DNA from: Streptomyces cinereus
GTDB lineage: Bacteria; Pseudomonadota; Gammaproteobacteria; Pseudomonadales; Moraxellaceae
DNA: 60,561 nt
Reading direction: 5' to 3'
Assembly: GCA_014647715.1 (NCBI GenBank)
Contig: BMPS01000005.1
Coordinates: forward strand, 1 to 60,561
Shown: positions 44,431 to 53,625 of the stretch, in pieces
Position numbering within the stretch: position 1 is the stretch's first letter
How the letters are laid out: each line of letters begins with the position of its first letter
Notes under the pieces: model-generated
What the model saw: only the letters and a program-made list of their open reading frames with translations
What the model was told of the DNA's origin: nothing
The model's database searches: none
Made by a program: the position numbers and the translations under genes

Positions 44431-45048
44431 ATGAACGCTCATCACTTGCGTAAACAGTTACGTCAACAACGTCTACGCTTATCCAAGCGCCACCGTAATC
44501 GCGCCGCTTATCAAGCACGACGAGGTTTAAACCGACTACAGCATCCTGCTTTAACTGGCAAAAACGTCAAGGTCGGGATTTTTGCAGATGCCTTTGGGGA
44601 AATGCCTACCCAACCGCTGATGGATTGGGCAAGGCAGCGCGGCTATGGTATTTATTTACCTGTCGTCACTGGCAAACATCAGCCGCTTGTATTTATCGAG
44701 TTTACTCAAAAAACTTGGCGACAATCTCGCCTACCCAAACATCCACTGGGTATGCGCCAACCTGAGAAAGGAAAAATGCTTAACGTAGCGGCGCTTGATG
44801 TATTGTTTATGCCGTTAGTAGCAGCGGATAAAATTGGCAATCGTATGGGTATGGGTGGCGGTTACTATGACCGCACCTTAGCCAAGGCTAAAAAAAAACC
44901 GCTTAAAATTGGCTGGGCTTATGATTTTCAATTGGTTGAAAAATTAAATGCTAATCCTTGGGATATCACGCTTGATGCCCTTATCACGCCTAGTAAACTA
45001 TGGTTATTTAGACGCTATTTGGCGGAACTCTCCCATGCAAAAAAATGA
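44431..45048 (+). CDS. fau: 5-formyltetrahydrofolate cyclo-ligase
   Basis: This enzyme converts 5-formyl-THF to 5,10-methenyl-THF with ATP. The 205-aa product has the basic N-terminus LRKQLRQQRLRLSK, the LPVV and HPLGMRQP segments and the family signature MGMGGGYYDRTLA near 137-148. Length is normal. The next small gene starts inside its last codons, so the two are translationally coupled. Confidence 0.9.
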   Translation: MNAHHLRKQLRQQRLRLSKRHRNRAAYQARRGLNRLQHPALTGKNVKVGIFADAFGEMPTQPLMDWARQRGYGIYLPVVTGKHQPLVFIEFTQKTWRQSRLPKHPLGMRQPEKGKMLNVAALDVLFMPLVAADKIGNRMGMGGGYYDRTLAKAKKKPLKIGWAYDFQLVEKLNANPWDITLDALITPSKLWLFRRYLAELSHAKK

Positions 45049-45274
45049 TAACTCCCTGTTTCAACATGTGGTGATGACCTCACCTGCTATAAACGACAAT
45101 GATGCTGATATTGAGATTAATACTAGCCAAGCCCGCAAACCCTTATACCCATCAAGCGGTGAGTTAAGCGATGCAGAAATTGCCAGTGTCATGAATCCCG
45201 CTAGGTTAAATCAACTTTTAACCCAAGCTGATGCCTTTACCCGAGTGAATTCTGAAGACTTGGACGATTTTTAG
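45035..45274 (+). CDS. Small unknown acidic protein
   Basis: A 79-aa protein I do not recognise. It starts at an ATG that overlaps the end of fau by 14 nt, with GGCGGA about 8 nt upstream. It is acidic (ends SEDLDDF), has no membrane segment and contains a predicted helix around LSDAEIASVMNPARLNQLL. The overlap with fau argues that it is a real gene and that expression is coupled. Confidence 0.6.
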   Translation: MQKNDNSLFQHVVMTSPAINDNDADIEINTSQARKPLYPSSGELSDAEIASVMNPARLNQLLTQADAFTRVNSEDLDDF

Positions 45275-45422
45275 ACAAGCCTAAACTAGACATGCATAAA
45301 TTGGAGACGTATAAATTAGCCTAAAAAATTAGACAAGGATACATCAATATCACAGCGACATTAGGCTAAGTCTAGGATTGCGGTGGTTATTTTTAGCACT
45401 TGTTTACCATTTTATCGCCTTT

Positions 45423-45457
45423 GGCTGGTCGTTTTTTCCCCCTTTGTGTGACCAGCC
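45423..45457. promoter_or_regulatory. Inverted repeat next to the lon promoter
   Basis: GGCTGGTC and GACCAGCC form a perfect 8-bp inverted repeat with a 19-nt T/C-rich spacer, ending exactly where the sigma32 -35 box begins. It could be an operator for lon or the end of the upstream transcript; no T-run follows directly. Confidence 0.55.
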
Positions 45458-45482
45458 TTGCAATTTTTTGCATTGACGCCAT
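45457..45482 (+). promoter_or_regulatory. Sigma32 heat-shock promoter of lon
   Basis: CTTGCA (45457-45462) and CGCCAT (45477-45482) are spaced by 14 bp, each one base off the sigma32 consensus CTTGAA/CCCCAT. Transcription would start about 75 nt before lon, a classic heat-shock gene. Confidence 0.7.
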
Positions 45483-45565
45483 TTATATTTTTAAGTCTAT
45501 CAACAAGCCATCATTTGCTCACAAATGATCAGTTGCTTGTTGTGTTATTTAAGGGGACATAGTAT

Positions 45566-48046
45566 ATGCAAGATGATGTTTTAATGACAAATCCAGAATC
45601 ATCTGAGTCGCAAGAATTCACTACGCTACCATTGTTAGCTTTACGTGACGTTGTGGTGTATCCACAAATGCAAATTGCTTTATTTGTGGGTCGTACGCCT
45701 TCAGTCAAAGCAGTCGAGCTTGCGCAAAATGAATTTGACAATAAAGTATTGGTGGTGGCACAAAAAGACTCGCTATCTGAAGACATTGATGCCAGCAATC
45801 TATTTGAATATGGTACGGTGTGCCGTGTCGTGAATACCATGCCACATGAAAATGACGAAAATTGCATCAAAGTGCTGATTGAAGGTCTGTACCGTGCCAA
45901 ATTGGTCGACATTCAAGACACCGATGAAGAAGAAGCGGTATTGCTTGCTGATTTTGAAAAAGCGCCTATCACCGTGGATATGACGGCTAAAACGCAAAAA
46001 TCGCACAAAGAAGCGTTAGTTGCTTTGTTTAGCAAATATGCGGAAAACCGCCTACGTAACTCACGCGAGTTGATTCGTGTGGCAGAGCGCATCACCCAGC
46101 TTGAAGAGTTGGTATATTTCATTGCGACGCGTGTCTCACTCAATTTATCGATTAAACAAAACTTTTTGGAAGTCGATGATTTGACTGGGCATATCAAAGA
46201 GTTGTCAGACTATTTGATTCAGCAAAGTGCAGAGCACAATATCGAGCAAGAATTACAAGAAGCGGTACGTCGCCAGATGGAAAACAACCAGCGCGAGTAT
46301 TTCTTAAATGAGAAAATGAAAGCGATAAAATCTGAGCTTTCTGACCTTCATGAAGAACGCGGTGAAAATTATGAAGATGACGACATTGCTGAGCTAGAAA
46401 AACGTTTAGCCGAAGCCGATTTGCCAGAAGCGGTGCGTAAAAAAGCAGAAAATGAGTTTCGTAAACTCAAAACCATGCCTGCCGCCTCTTCTGAGTCATC
46501 GGTCGTGCGCAACTATGTCGAGTGGATTTTAGACACCCCTTGGAACAAAACCAGTGATGTCTCAATCGACCTTAATAAAGCCCATGACGTCCTTGACACT
46601 GACCATTATGGTTTACAAGATGTGAAAGACCGCATCTTGGAGTTCTTGGCAGTGCAATCTCGCGTGGATACCTTAAAAGGTCCGATTCTCTGCTTAGTAG
46701 GTCCGCCTGGCGTGGGTAAAACTTCTTTAGGTGAATCCATTGCCCGTGCGACAGGTCGTGAGTTTATCCGTATGGCATTGGGCGGTGTGCGAGATGAAGC
46801 TGAAATTCGTGGGCACCGACGTACCTATATCGGCGCTATGCCAGGTAAAATCGTACAATCACTTTCAAAAGTGGGCGTAAAAAATCCGCTATTCTTACTC
46901 GATGAAATCGATAAAATGGCGCAAGATTTTCGTGGTGACCCTGCTTCAGCGCTGCTTGAAGTGTTAGACCCATCGCAAAATCATAGCTTTAACGATCACT
47001 ACTTGGATATGGATTTAGACTTATCACAAGTGATGTTTATCTGTACCGCCAATAGTATGGATATTCCGCCTGCGTTACTTGACCGTATGGAAGTGATTCG
47101 TCTGCCAGGTTATACCGAAGATGAAAAAATCAGCATCGCGGATAAATACTTAGTACCAAAAGCGATTCAACAAAATGGCTTAAGTGATACTGAGATTGAT
47201 ATCACCGATGAGGCACTCAAAGCGATTGTACAACGCTATACCCGTGAAGCAGGTGTGCGTAACCTTGAACGTGAAATCAACAAAATCGCCCGCAAAGTGG
47301 TGAAACAAAACGTTGAATCATCGGGCAAAGACAAAGCGGAAGATAAAACCGCGGCACACAAACTAACGGTCGATAGTTCAAATGTCGCTGATTACTTGGG
47401 TGTATACCAATTCGATTATGGCTTGGCGGAGCAAGAACCTGAAGTCGGCCGTGTCACAGGTTTGGCTTGGACACAAGTTGGTGGTGAGCTATTGACCATC
47501 GAAGCGGTTGCGGTGCAAGGTAAAGGTGAGCTGAGTTTTACAGGTTCACTGGGTGATGTGATGAAAGAGTCGATTCGTGCGGCGATGACGGTGGTCCGTG
47601 CCCGTGCTGATAGCTTAGGCGTCAGCTACGATAAGCTCAAAGGCACAGATATCCACGTGCATATGCCAGAAGGTGCGACCCCTAAAGACGGTCCATCCGC
47701 CGGTATTGCGTTAACGCTTGCGTTAGCCTCTGCGATGACAGGTATTGCCATTCGCCCCGATATTGCCATGACAGGCGAAGTTACTTTGCGTGGCAAAGTG
47801 TTACGTATCGGTGGCTTGAAGGAAAAACTGCTTGCAGCGCATCGTGGCGGTATCAAACACGTGTTGATTCCAAAATCCAATGAGCGTGACTTGGTTGATA
47901 TTCCTGACAATGTCAAACAGGGCCTAAGCATCCAGCCAGTAGAAACGATTGATGAAGTATTTAAAGCGGCGTTGGTATCACAGCCTGTGGCGTTAAAACC
48001 CAATCAATTGCCAGTCGATGCTAGTGACGTTAGTTTAAAAAGCTAA
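45566..48046 (+). CDS. lon: ATP-dependent protease Lon
   Basis: Lon degrades misfolded and regulatory proteins in the cytoplasm. The 826-aa product has the N-terminal LON substrate domain (about 18-210), the AAA+ module with Walker A GPPGVGKTS near 377 and Walker B LFLLDEIDK near 440, and the C-terminal protease domain with the Ser-Lys dyad: DGPSAGIALT near 707 and GGLKEKLLAAHRGG near 750. Length is normal. AGGGG lies 9 nt before the ATG. A heat-shock promoter precedes it and a bidirectional terminator follows. Confidence 0.96.
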   Translation: MQDDVLMTNPESSESQEFTTLPLLALRDVVVYPQMQIALFVGRTPSVKAVELAQNEFDNKVLVVAQKDSLSEDIDASNLFEYGTVCRVVNTMPHENDENCIKVLIEGLYRAKLVDIQDTDEEEAVLLADFEKAPITVDMTAKTQKSHKEALVALFSKYAENRLRNSRELIRVAERITQLEELVYFIATRVSLNLSIKQNFLEVDDLTGHIKELSDYLIQQSAEHNIEQELQEAVRRQMENNQREYFLNEKMKAIKSELSDLHEERGENYEDDDIAELEKRLAEADLPEAVRKKAENEFRKLKTMPAASSESSVVRNYVEWILDTPWNKTSDVSIDLNKAHDVLDTDHYGLQDVKDRILEFLAVQSRVDTLKGPILCLVGPPGVGKTSLGESIARATGREFIRMALGGVRDEAEIRGHRRTYIGAMPGKIVQSLSKVGVKNPLFLLDEIDKMAQDFRGDPASALLEVLDPSQNHSFNDHYLDMDLDLSQVMFICTANSMDIPPALLDRMEVIRLPGYTEDEKISIADKYLVPKAIQQNGLSDTEIDITDEALKAIVQRYTREAGVRNLEREINKIARKVVKQNVESSGKDKAEDKTAAHKLTVDSSNVADYLGVYQFDYGLAEQEPEVGRVTGLAWTQVGGELLTIEAVAVQGKGELSFTGSLGDVMKESIRAAMTVVRARADSLGVSYDKLKGTDIHVHMPEGATPKDGPSAGIALTLALASAMTGIAIRPDIAMTGEVTLRGKVLRIGGLKEKLLAAHRGGIKHVLIPKSNERDLVDIPDNVKQGLSIQPVETIDEVFKAALVSQPVALKPNQLPVDASDVSLKS

Positions 48047-48103
48047 TTTACAAAGCTAAGCTGCCACTGAAGTAAAAACTGAAATTAAATAATAATGAAG
48101 TAC

Positions 48104-48136
48104 AAAAAAAGCTGAGATTGATTCTCAGCTTTTTTT
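48104..48136. terminator. Bidirectional terminator between lon and ferritin
   Basis: GCTGAGA/TCTCAGC forms a 7-bp stem, extended by A-T pairs, with loop TTGAT, a run of A before and a run of T after. It can stop both convergent genes. Confidence 0.92.
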
Positions 48137-48149
48137 GTGCAGGCAAAAA

Positions 48150-48698
48150 TTATTCCACCGATTTTTCTCGTGGCAAATCACCTTCTTGAGAAGCTGATGC
48201 CATGTCTTTATCCAATTCATAGAAGTTTTGGTTATCCGCCTTATCTTTTGATGCCAAGGCAAATTTATCACGTAGGTTATTGATTAACGCCTCTTCTTCA
48301 ATTTGTTCTTTGACAAACCATTGTAAGAAATTAAACGTTGCCCAATCACGCTCTGCCATGGCTTGGTCCACAAGTGCATAGATTTTTTTTGAATTTTCTA
48401 ACTCATGTTGCCAGACATCTTCGATACAGGTTTCAAGACTGACAGGGTTGTCACGCGGTGCGGGAATCGCTTCAATTTTAGCTTCGCCACCACGCTCATT
48501 GATATAGGCCAAAAATTTGAACATATGGTTACGCTCTTCAGCCGAATGCTTATAGAAAAAATCTGCAATGCCTGGGTAATTGTTCACTTCTGCCCAGCTA
48601 CCGAGCGCAATATACGCCTGCGCTTGTGTGGCTTCTTCCATCATTTGCTTGTTTAACGCTTGTTCCATTGCGTCTGAAATACGTTTATCGTTTGACAT
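48150..48698 (-). CDS. ftnA: Non-haem ferritin
   Basis: A 182-aa four-helix ferritin that stores iron in the cytoplasm. The ferroxidase ligands are visible: the EEATQAQAY helix (near 21), SAEERNHMFKF near 51-61, and EQIEEEALINNL near 131. A charged C-terminal tail of about 20 residues extends past the usual end. It ends at the terminator shared with lon. Bacterioferritin is less likely, since the sequence follows FtnA. Confidence 0.9.
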   Translation of the reverse strand: MSNDKRISDAMEQALNKQMMEEATQAQAYIALGSWAEVNNYPGIADFFYKHSAEERNHMFKFLAYINERGGEAKIEAIPAPRDNPVSLETCIEDVWQHELENSKKIYALVDQAMAERDWATFNFLQWFVKEQIEEEALINNLRDKFALASKDKADNQNFYELDKDMASASQEGDLPREKSVE

Positions 48699-48724
48699 AT
48701 TATTTTCCTCTGATGATTTTTTTT

Positions 48725-48797
48725 GTGGCTAATTTTATAAGATGGCTAATCTTGACTAGACAACGTTATCTTATGATTGGCTACCAAGATTGGCTAT
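48725..48797. repeat. Degenerate tandem repeats upstream of ferritin
   Basis: Copies of GTGGCTAAT/ATGGCTAAT and, further on, GATTGGCTACCA followed by AGATTGGCTATA lie head to tail in the gap upstream of the ferritin gene. Less regular than the dsbD repeats but of the same style. The rest of the gap to 48997 shows no gene. Confidence 0.55.
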
Positions 48798-48997
48798 ATA
48801 GTTGTTAAAGATAAAATAGAGCATTACCAATACTATTGCCGCTAGTTGCCGTTAATTGCATTGGTAATGACGCTCACAGTATAGATAAAAAGCTGGCAAT
48901 AAACAGGATTTTTTACTCAATTTAGCTGAAAGATACACAAGCCTTTAACATAAAAATGCCGGGTAAAACGCGCAAGGTTATGCTGAATTTTTCCTCG

Positions 48998-50284
48998 CTA
49001 TTCAATCGCTTTGTTTTGCGTTGCCAACCAACTAAACACACAATTAAGCGCCATTAAAATCGTTAAAAATCCCATCGATAGTGTCCAAGTATGACTCAAG
49101 TCTTTAAGCCACCCTGTGACAATCGGACCGGTTATGGCGATGCTATAACCCACGGTTTGTGCCATCCCCGACAGTTCAGCGGCTTGTTGGCTATCCTTTG
49201 ATTTTAAGGTAAAAATCATCATACATAAGGTGAAAATCACCCCACATCCAAAGCCTGATGCGATACTCCAAACCCATACCCAGCCTTGTAAGGGCAAAAA
49301 CCCAAAACCAAATACGCCTACCAAGTTTCCCACTGCGGCAAGCAACGCTAACGTGCGTAAATTCCACTGGCTAGAAACCCACTTGGTCAACAGTAAAATC
49401 GAAGGAAAAGCGACCAATTGAAAGACCATGCCAACGTTGCCTGCTTGCGCTTTGCTCAACCCTTTGTCAATGAGTAACGACGGTAAAAAACTGGCTAGCG
49501 TATAATAAAGTAGTGATTGCAAACCCATAAACGCACTAATCCACCACGCCATCGACATTTTCCAAACTGATTTTCGGCTTGGTTGTCCTGCTTCGGCAAC
49601 CGCTTGATTAATGATTTGAGCATCATGGGTGCTAATTTTTTGCCGTAATCGCAAATGAGCAACCATTAGCCAAGCTGCTACCGCTGCCACAGAGACCCAG
49701 CCCCATACCCCCAGTGCAAATTGCCAGTTAGACAAGCTGACAAGCCACATCGCAATGCCTGACGCAAAGCCAGCAAACACCGACAAAAACATCGAATAGC
49801 TTCCCATCACAAGCCCAATGTAATTGGGAGTGTATTTCTTGATGACGGCAGGGATTAATACATTGCCGAGTGAAATCGCCAACGATAGCAGCACCGTGCC
49901 CAATAGCAAAAATCCTAATTGCGGATGCGCCACCCGCACAAAAATACCGATGGCAAGCAAACTGGTTGCCAAAATCATGGTGTTTTCTAAGCCAATACGT
50001 CTTGACAGCATAGGCGCAACAAACGAACTCGATGCAAATGCCATGACAGGAATCGTACCAATCAAACCAATGGTTTTGGTCGTTAACCCCAAATCCTGCT
50101 GAACCAACTTTGCCACCGCGCCAAACCCAATAATCGGCGCGCGCATATTGATAGCGAGGAGTAAAATGGCAATGACTACCGTGACAATCAATGCCTTGCT
50201 CGGGGCAGTCGCTACCGGCATCTGAGACGCATTAGCAGCAGGGTGAATATTCGACTCGCTCGATTGCGACGCTGAGAATTTCAT
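48998..50284 (-). CDS. CynX/NimT family MFS transporter
   Basis: A 428-aa major facilitator with about 12 membrane segments. The start of helix 1 (LLLAINMRAPIIGFGAVAKLV) and LIGTIPVMAFASSSFVAPMLSRR match the CynX/NimT group, which carries cyanate or 2-nitroimidazole-like anions; the true substrate is unknown. The N-terminal 30 residues are a hydrophilic, Ser-rich extension. No cyanase gene is near. Confidence 0.87.
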   Translation of the reverse strand: MKFSASQSSESNIHPAANASQMPVATAPSKALIVTVVIAILLLAINMRAPIIGFGAVAKLVQQDLGLTTKTIGLIGTIPVMAFASSSFVAPMLSRRIGLENTMILATSLLAIGIFVRVAHPQLGFLLLGTVLLSLAISLGNVLIPAVIKKYTPNYIGLVMGSYSMFLSVFAGFASGIAMWLVSLSNWQFALGVWGWVSVAAVAAWLMVAHLRLRQKISTHDAQIINQAVAEAGQPSRKSVWKMSMAWWISAFMGLQSLLYYTLASFLPSLLIDKGLSKAQAGNVGMVFQLVAFPSILLLTKWVSSQWNLRTLALLAAVGNLVGVFGFGFLPLQGWVWVWSIASGFGCGVIFTLCMMIFTLKSKDSQQAAELSGMAQTVGYSIAITGPIVTGWLKDLSHTWTLSMGFLTILMALNCVFSWLATQNKAIE

Positions 50285-50566
50285 ACATCTTCCAAAATTT
50301 TAACTAGGTAATCTATTAGCACGGGTGATTTAATAAGCTTAAGTTAAGGTGCTTGGTTTAACAGGCTTGATTTAAAAGGTTATCTTTTAACACATTCGCC
50401 AAGCCAGCGCACGGTTTATTCACATAACGGCTAAAAATTCACTGCCTATCCGTCTTGCTCAACCGTTGAGCCCAAATTTTATGATATCAGTGGGCTACGA
50501 TAGATAAATTTTTAACCAATTTATGCTACTATGTATTGTTTGTGCCAGCCTTTGGCGCATTGGTTT

Positions 50567-50632
50567 GGTAACTTAATTTGGTAAATTGACTTAGCAAATT
50601 GACTGGCCACATTGATTTAACACATTGATTAT
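50567..50632. repeat. Degenerate 13-14 bp repeats upstream of hisC
   Basis: About five head-to-tail units: GGTAACTTAATTT, GGTAAATTGACTTA, GCAAATTGACTGGC, CACATTGATTTAA and CACATTGATTATC. They end 16 nt before the hisC start, close to or inside its leader. The rest of the 364-nt gap (50285-50648) shows no gene. Confidence 0.75.
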
Positions 50633-50648
50633 CTTGTAAGGATTTGTC

Positions 50649-51773
50649 ATGGTGGATACGCTTACTTCAAACGCAGATGCAACGCCCGAAATTAACACTC
50701 GACTGTGGAGCACCTTGATTCGCAATCTAACGCCCTATACACCGGGTGAACAGCCCAAGCATGACAATCTGTGTAAGCTTAATACCAATGAAAACCCTTT
50801 TCCACCCTCCCCCAAAGTCGCTGAAGCCATCGCACAAGTTTTACTCAATCAAGCCGATCATCTAAAGCGCTACCCCGCCCCAGAATCCGATGAACTCCGT
50901 GCGGTGATGGCACAAGTTTATCAGGTAGCCCCCAATCAAATATTTGTCGGTAATGGTTCTGATGAAGTTTTGGCGCATATTTTTGCTTGTTTTTTTGTCA
51001 AAGACCGTTCGGTATTAACCCCTGATATTGGTTACAGTTTTTATCCTGTGTATGCCGATACTTTCCACGTGGATTTGGTGACCATTGCGCTCAAAGCCGA
51101 TTTTAGCATTGATGTTGATGACTATCGCCGCCCGTGTAGTGGTATTATTATTGCCAATCCCAATGCGCCAACTGGGGTGCTTTTGCCGCTTGCAAATATC
51201 GAAAAACTCCTTCAAGAACATCGCAATGCGGTCATTGTGATTGATGAAGCGTATATTGATTTTGCAGACACACCCAATGCCTCTGCGGTCAGTTTGATTG
51301 ATAAATATGATAACTTAGTAGTGACCCAAACCTTTTCAAAGTCTCGCTCATTAGCAGGGCTACGTGTCGGCATGGCGTTTGCCAATCACTCACTCATTGA
51401 AGCATTAAATCGGTATAAAAATAGTTTTAACAGCTATCCCCTAGATCGCCTTGCCCAAGCAGGCGCAGTTGCCAGCTTGCAAGATAACGACTATTTTGTT
51501 GCCTGCAACCAAAAAGTCATCGCACTACGCCATGATGTCACTCAAGCTTTGACCCAATTAGGCTTTACTGTCTTGCCTTCACAAGCCAATTTTTTGTTTG
51601 CCAAACCACCTGCTTCAATGGGGGAAACCATACAGGTATTTGAAAAATTGCGGGCGCAAGGGGTGATTGTTCGTCATTTTAACAAGCCAAAAATTAGCGA
51701 TTATTTGCGTATTACCATCGGCACGGCAGAACAAAATCAGCGCCTACTAGATACCTTAACAAATTTGGTTTGA
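50649..51773 (+). CDS. hisC: Histidinol-phosphate aminotransferase
   Basis: HisC converts imidazole acetol phosphate and glutamate to histidinol phosphate in histidine synthesis. The 374-aa PLP enzyme has LNTNENPFPPSP near 44, GNGSDEVLAHIF near 101, NPNAPTG near 175, DEAYIDF near 200 and the PLP lysine in TFSKSRSLAGLRVG near 231. Length is normal. AAGGA lies 7 nt before the ATG. The other his genes are not in the window. A small gene follows without a gap. Confidence 0.93.
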   Translation: MVDTLTSNADATPEINTRLWSTLIRNLTPYTPGEQPKHDNLCKLNTNENPFPPSPKVAEAIAQVLLNQADHLKRYPAPESDELRAVMAQVYQVAPNQIFVGNGSDEVLAHIFACFFVKDRSVLTPDIGYSFYPVYADTFHVDLVTIALKADFSIDVDDYRRPCSGIIIANPNAPTGVLLPLANIEKLLQEHRNAVIVIDEAYIDFADTPNASAVSLIDKYDNLVVTQTFSKSRSLAGLRVGMAFANHSLIEALNRYKNSFNSYPLDRLAQAGAVASLQDNDYFVACNQKVIALRHDVTQALTQLGFTVLPSQANFLFAKPPASMGETIQVFEKLRAQGVIVRHFNKPKISDYLRITIGTAEQNQRLLDTLTNLV

Positions 51774-51778
51774 CCGTC

Positions 51779-52030
51779 ATGAGTGACCCTATTATGCAGT
51801 TTTTTATCAAATGCCAAAATATCGAAACAGGCGAGGTGGTGACTTATCGCTTCGCGCATCAATCTGCATTATTGGCATTTAGCCCGCAATTGGGTCGCAA
51901 AAAATTGGCGATTGTGGATACCCATATCGCCTTTTATGATATCGAGCCAGTGTTTAATCCATTTGAGGGCGAAAGCGTGCCCATCAGTGCAGCTGAACTC
52001 AATACCGCACTTGATGGCAGGTTGTTGTAA
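51779..52030 (+). CDS. Small unknown protein downstream of hisC
   Basis: An 83-aa protein I do not recognise. The ATG used here is 5 nt after the hisC stop; another is five codons further (MQFFIKCQN). It is soluble, with an alternating beta-rich N-terminal half (FFIKCQNIETGEVVTYRF). It is probably co-transcribed with hisC and converges on pabB, 2 nt apart. Confidence 0.6.
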   Translation: MSDPIMQFFIKCQNIETGEVVTYRFAHQSALLAFSPQLGRKKLAIVDTHIAFYDIEPVFNPFEGESVPISAAELNTALDGRLL

Positions 52031-52032
52031 CT

Positions 52033-53529
52033 TTACTGGTGCAATATTTTTAGTAAATTTCCTACTTTATCAAAACATTCTTGGTATTCTGCATCACAGT
52101 CTGACGCAATCGTGATGCCGCCGCCTGCCCACAGACTGACATTACTATCTGAAGCTTGTAGCGTACGAATCAGCACATTCCATTGCCCTGTGCCATCAAA
52201 ATTGAGATACCCCATGGTACCACAGTAAGCCCCGCGCGGCTTAGCTTCCAATTCATTGATGATTTCTACGGCGCGCTTTTTGGGTGTACCCGTGATTGAG
52301 CCCGCGGGCAGACTTTCAAACAATACCGTCCAAGGGCTAATGTCATCTTTGAGTGTGGCGGTAATGGTGCTCACCATATGGTGCACATTGCTAAAACTTT
52401 CGATATCAAAAAGTTTTGGGACTTTTACCGTTCCAGTCTTGGCATATTTACCCAAATCATTGCGCAGCAAATCGACAATCATGACATTTTCGGCGATGTC
52501 TTTTTCGCTGCTGGCAAGCTCATTTTTATTGGCTTGGTCAGCGGCTACATTTTGTCCACGTGGGCGTGTACCTTTTATCGGTTTGGTAATGATGCAATTT
52601 TCGCCTTGCGCGTTTTTTGCGAAGGTAAAAAATAACTCTGGCGAGCAGCTTAGTAGTTCAAAATTGTTTAACCCAAGGTAGCCTGCAAACGGGGCGTTAG
52701 TCGAGTGATGTAAGCTTGGCAAATAATCGACCAACTGCTGATTGGACAACTGACCTTGCCAGCACTGAGTAAGATTAATTTGGTAGCAATCGCCTGCTGT
52801 TAGGTAGTCTTGGACTTTGTAAAAGGCTTGCTTATACGCAGATTTTTGCCATAAAGGTAACAAGCTAAGCGGCTTTGGTGTAGGAAGCTGGGCGTCACTG
52901 ACTAAATCATTTAGCCAGTTTTCGATATTGACGGCTTGCGCCATGGCTTCCTCAGTGGTGGTATGTAAATGCCACTTCTGGTGCTGATAGGTCAAATAAA
53001 TATCATAATGTCCCAAAAATAGCTGCGGCTGATTGGGCGTTAAGTAACTGGCTTCCCCGTGAGTTGCACTTGCTTGCACATGGTTTGCATTTGCTAAATT
53101 ATGCGCTGATAAATCGTAGCTAATAAATCCCATCAAGCCATCTTGGTAGCCCACATTAGCCGTATGTTGGCTAGCAGACTGCTTAGATGATAGCTGCTGA
53201 TGTTGATAAGCCTCAAGCACAGCAGTTAATTCGCCAATATCAATAGCCTTAGCTGCCCTATTAGTGGCAGTATCAGCCCCAGTATTAATCACGGTATCAC
53301 AGTACCCAAAATCGTCGAATGAGCAATTTTGACGATTTTGGGTAAGCTGATATAGCTGATTTTGAGAATGTATTTCAAATATTGTTTTGGGCAATAAACC
53401 AATAACATTTTGACCCTCGTTATTGAGCCAAAGCGGATAGATTGCTTGATTATTTGTCGTATTAAACTGCTGTAACAGGGTGATGAGTTGAGAGGGCACA
53501 AGATGTTGTAAACTTGGCATTGGGTACAT
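52033..53529 (-). CDS. pabB: Aminodeoxychorismate synthase component I
   Basis: PabB makes 4-amino-4-deoxychorismate for folate synthesis. The 498-aa product has the chorismate-utilising domain in its C-terminal half: DCYQINLTQ near 249, ITKPIKGTRPRG near 313 with the lysine that marks ADC synthase, PAGSITGTPKKRA near 407 and GGGITIASDCDAEYQE near 472. The N-terminal third is poorly conserved and Gln/His-rich. AAGGT lies 6 nt before the ATG. An anthranilate synthase is less likely given the PIKGT motif. Confidence 0.88.
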   Translation of the reverse strand: MYPMPSLQHLVPSQLITLLQQFNTTNNQAIYPLWLNNEGQNVIGLLPKTIFEIHSQNQLYQLTQNRQNCSFDDFGYCDTVINTGADTATNRAAKAIDIGELTAVLEAYQHQQLSSKQSASQHTANVGYQDGLMGFISYDLSAHNLANANHVQASATHGEASYLTPNQPQLFLGHYDIYLTYQHQKWHLHTTTEEAMAQAVNIENWLNDLVSDAQLPTPKPLSLLPLWQKSAYKQAFYKVQDYLTAGDCYQINLTQCWQGQLSNQQLVDYLPSLHHSTNAPFAGYLGLNNFELLSCSPELFFTFAKNAQGENCIITKPIKGTRPRGQNVAADQANKNELASSEKDIAENVMIVDLLRNDLGKYAKTGTVKVPKLFDIESFSNVHHMVSTITATLKDDISPWTVLFESLPAGSITGTPKKRAVEIINELEAKPRGAYCGTMGYLNFDGTGQWNVLIRTLQASDSNVSLWAGGGITIASDCDAEYQECFDKVGNLLKILHQ

Positions 53530-53625
53530 GCTTTACCTTTATGATTATATTTAGCGTCAAAAAAGCGATAACAATCGGGTAACTGTCATCGCCTATTTTT
53601 ATCAATTATGATCGTCCATCAGTAT

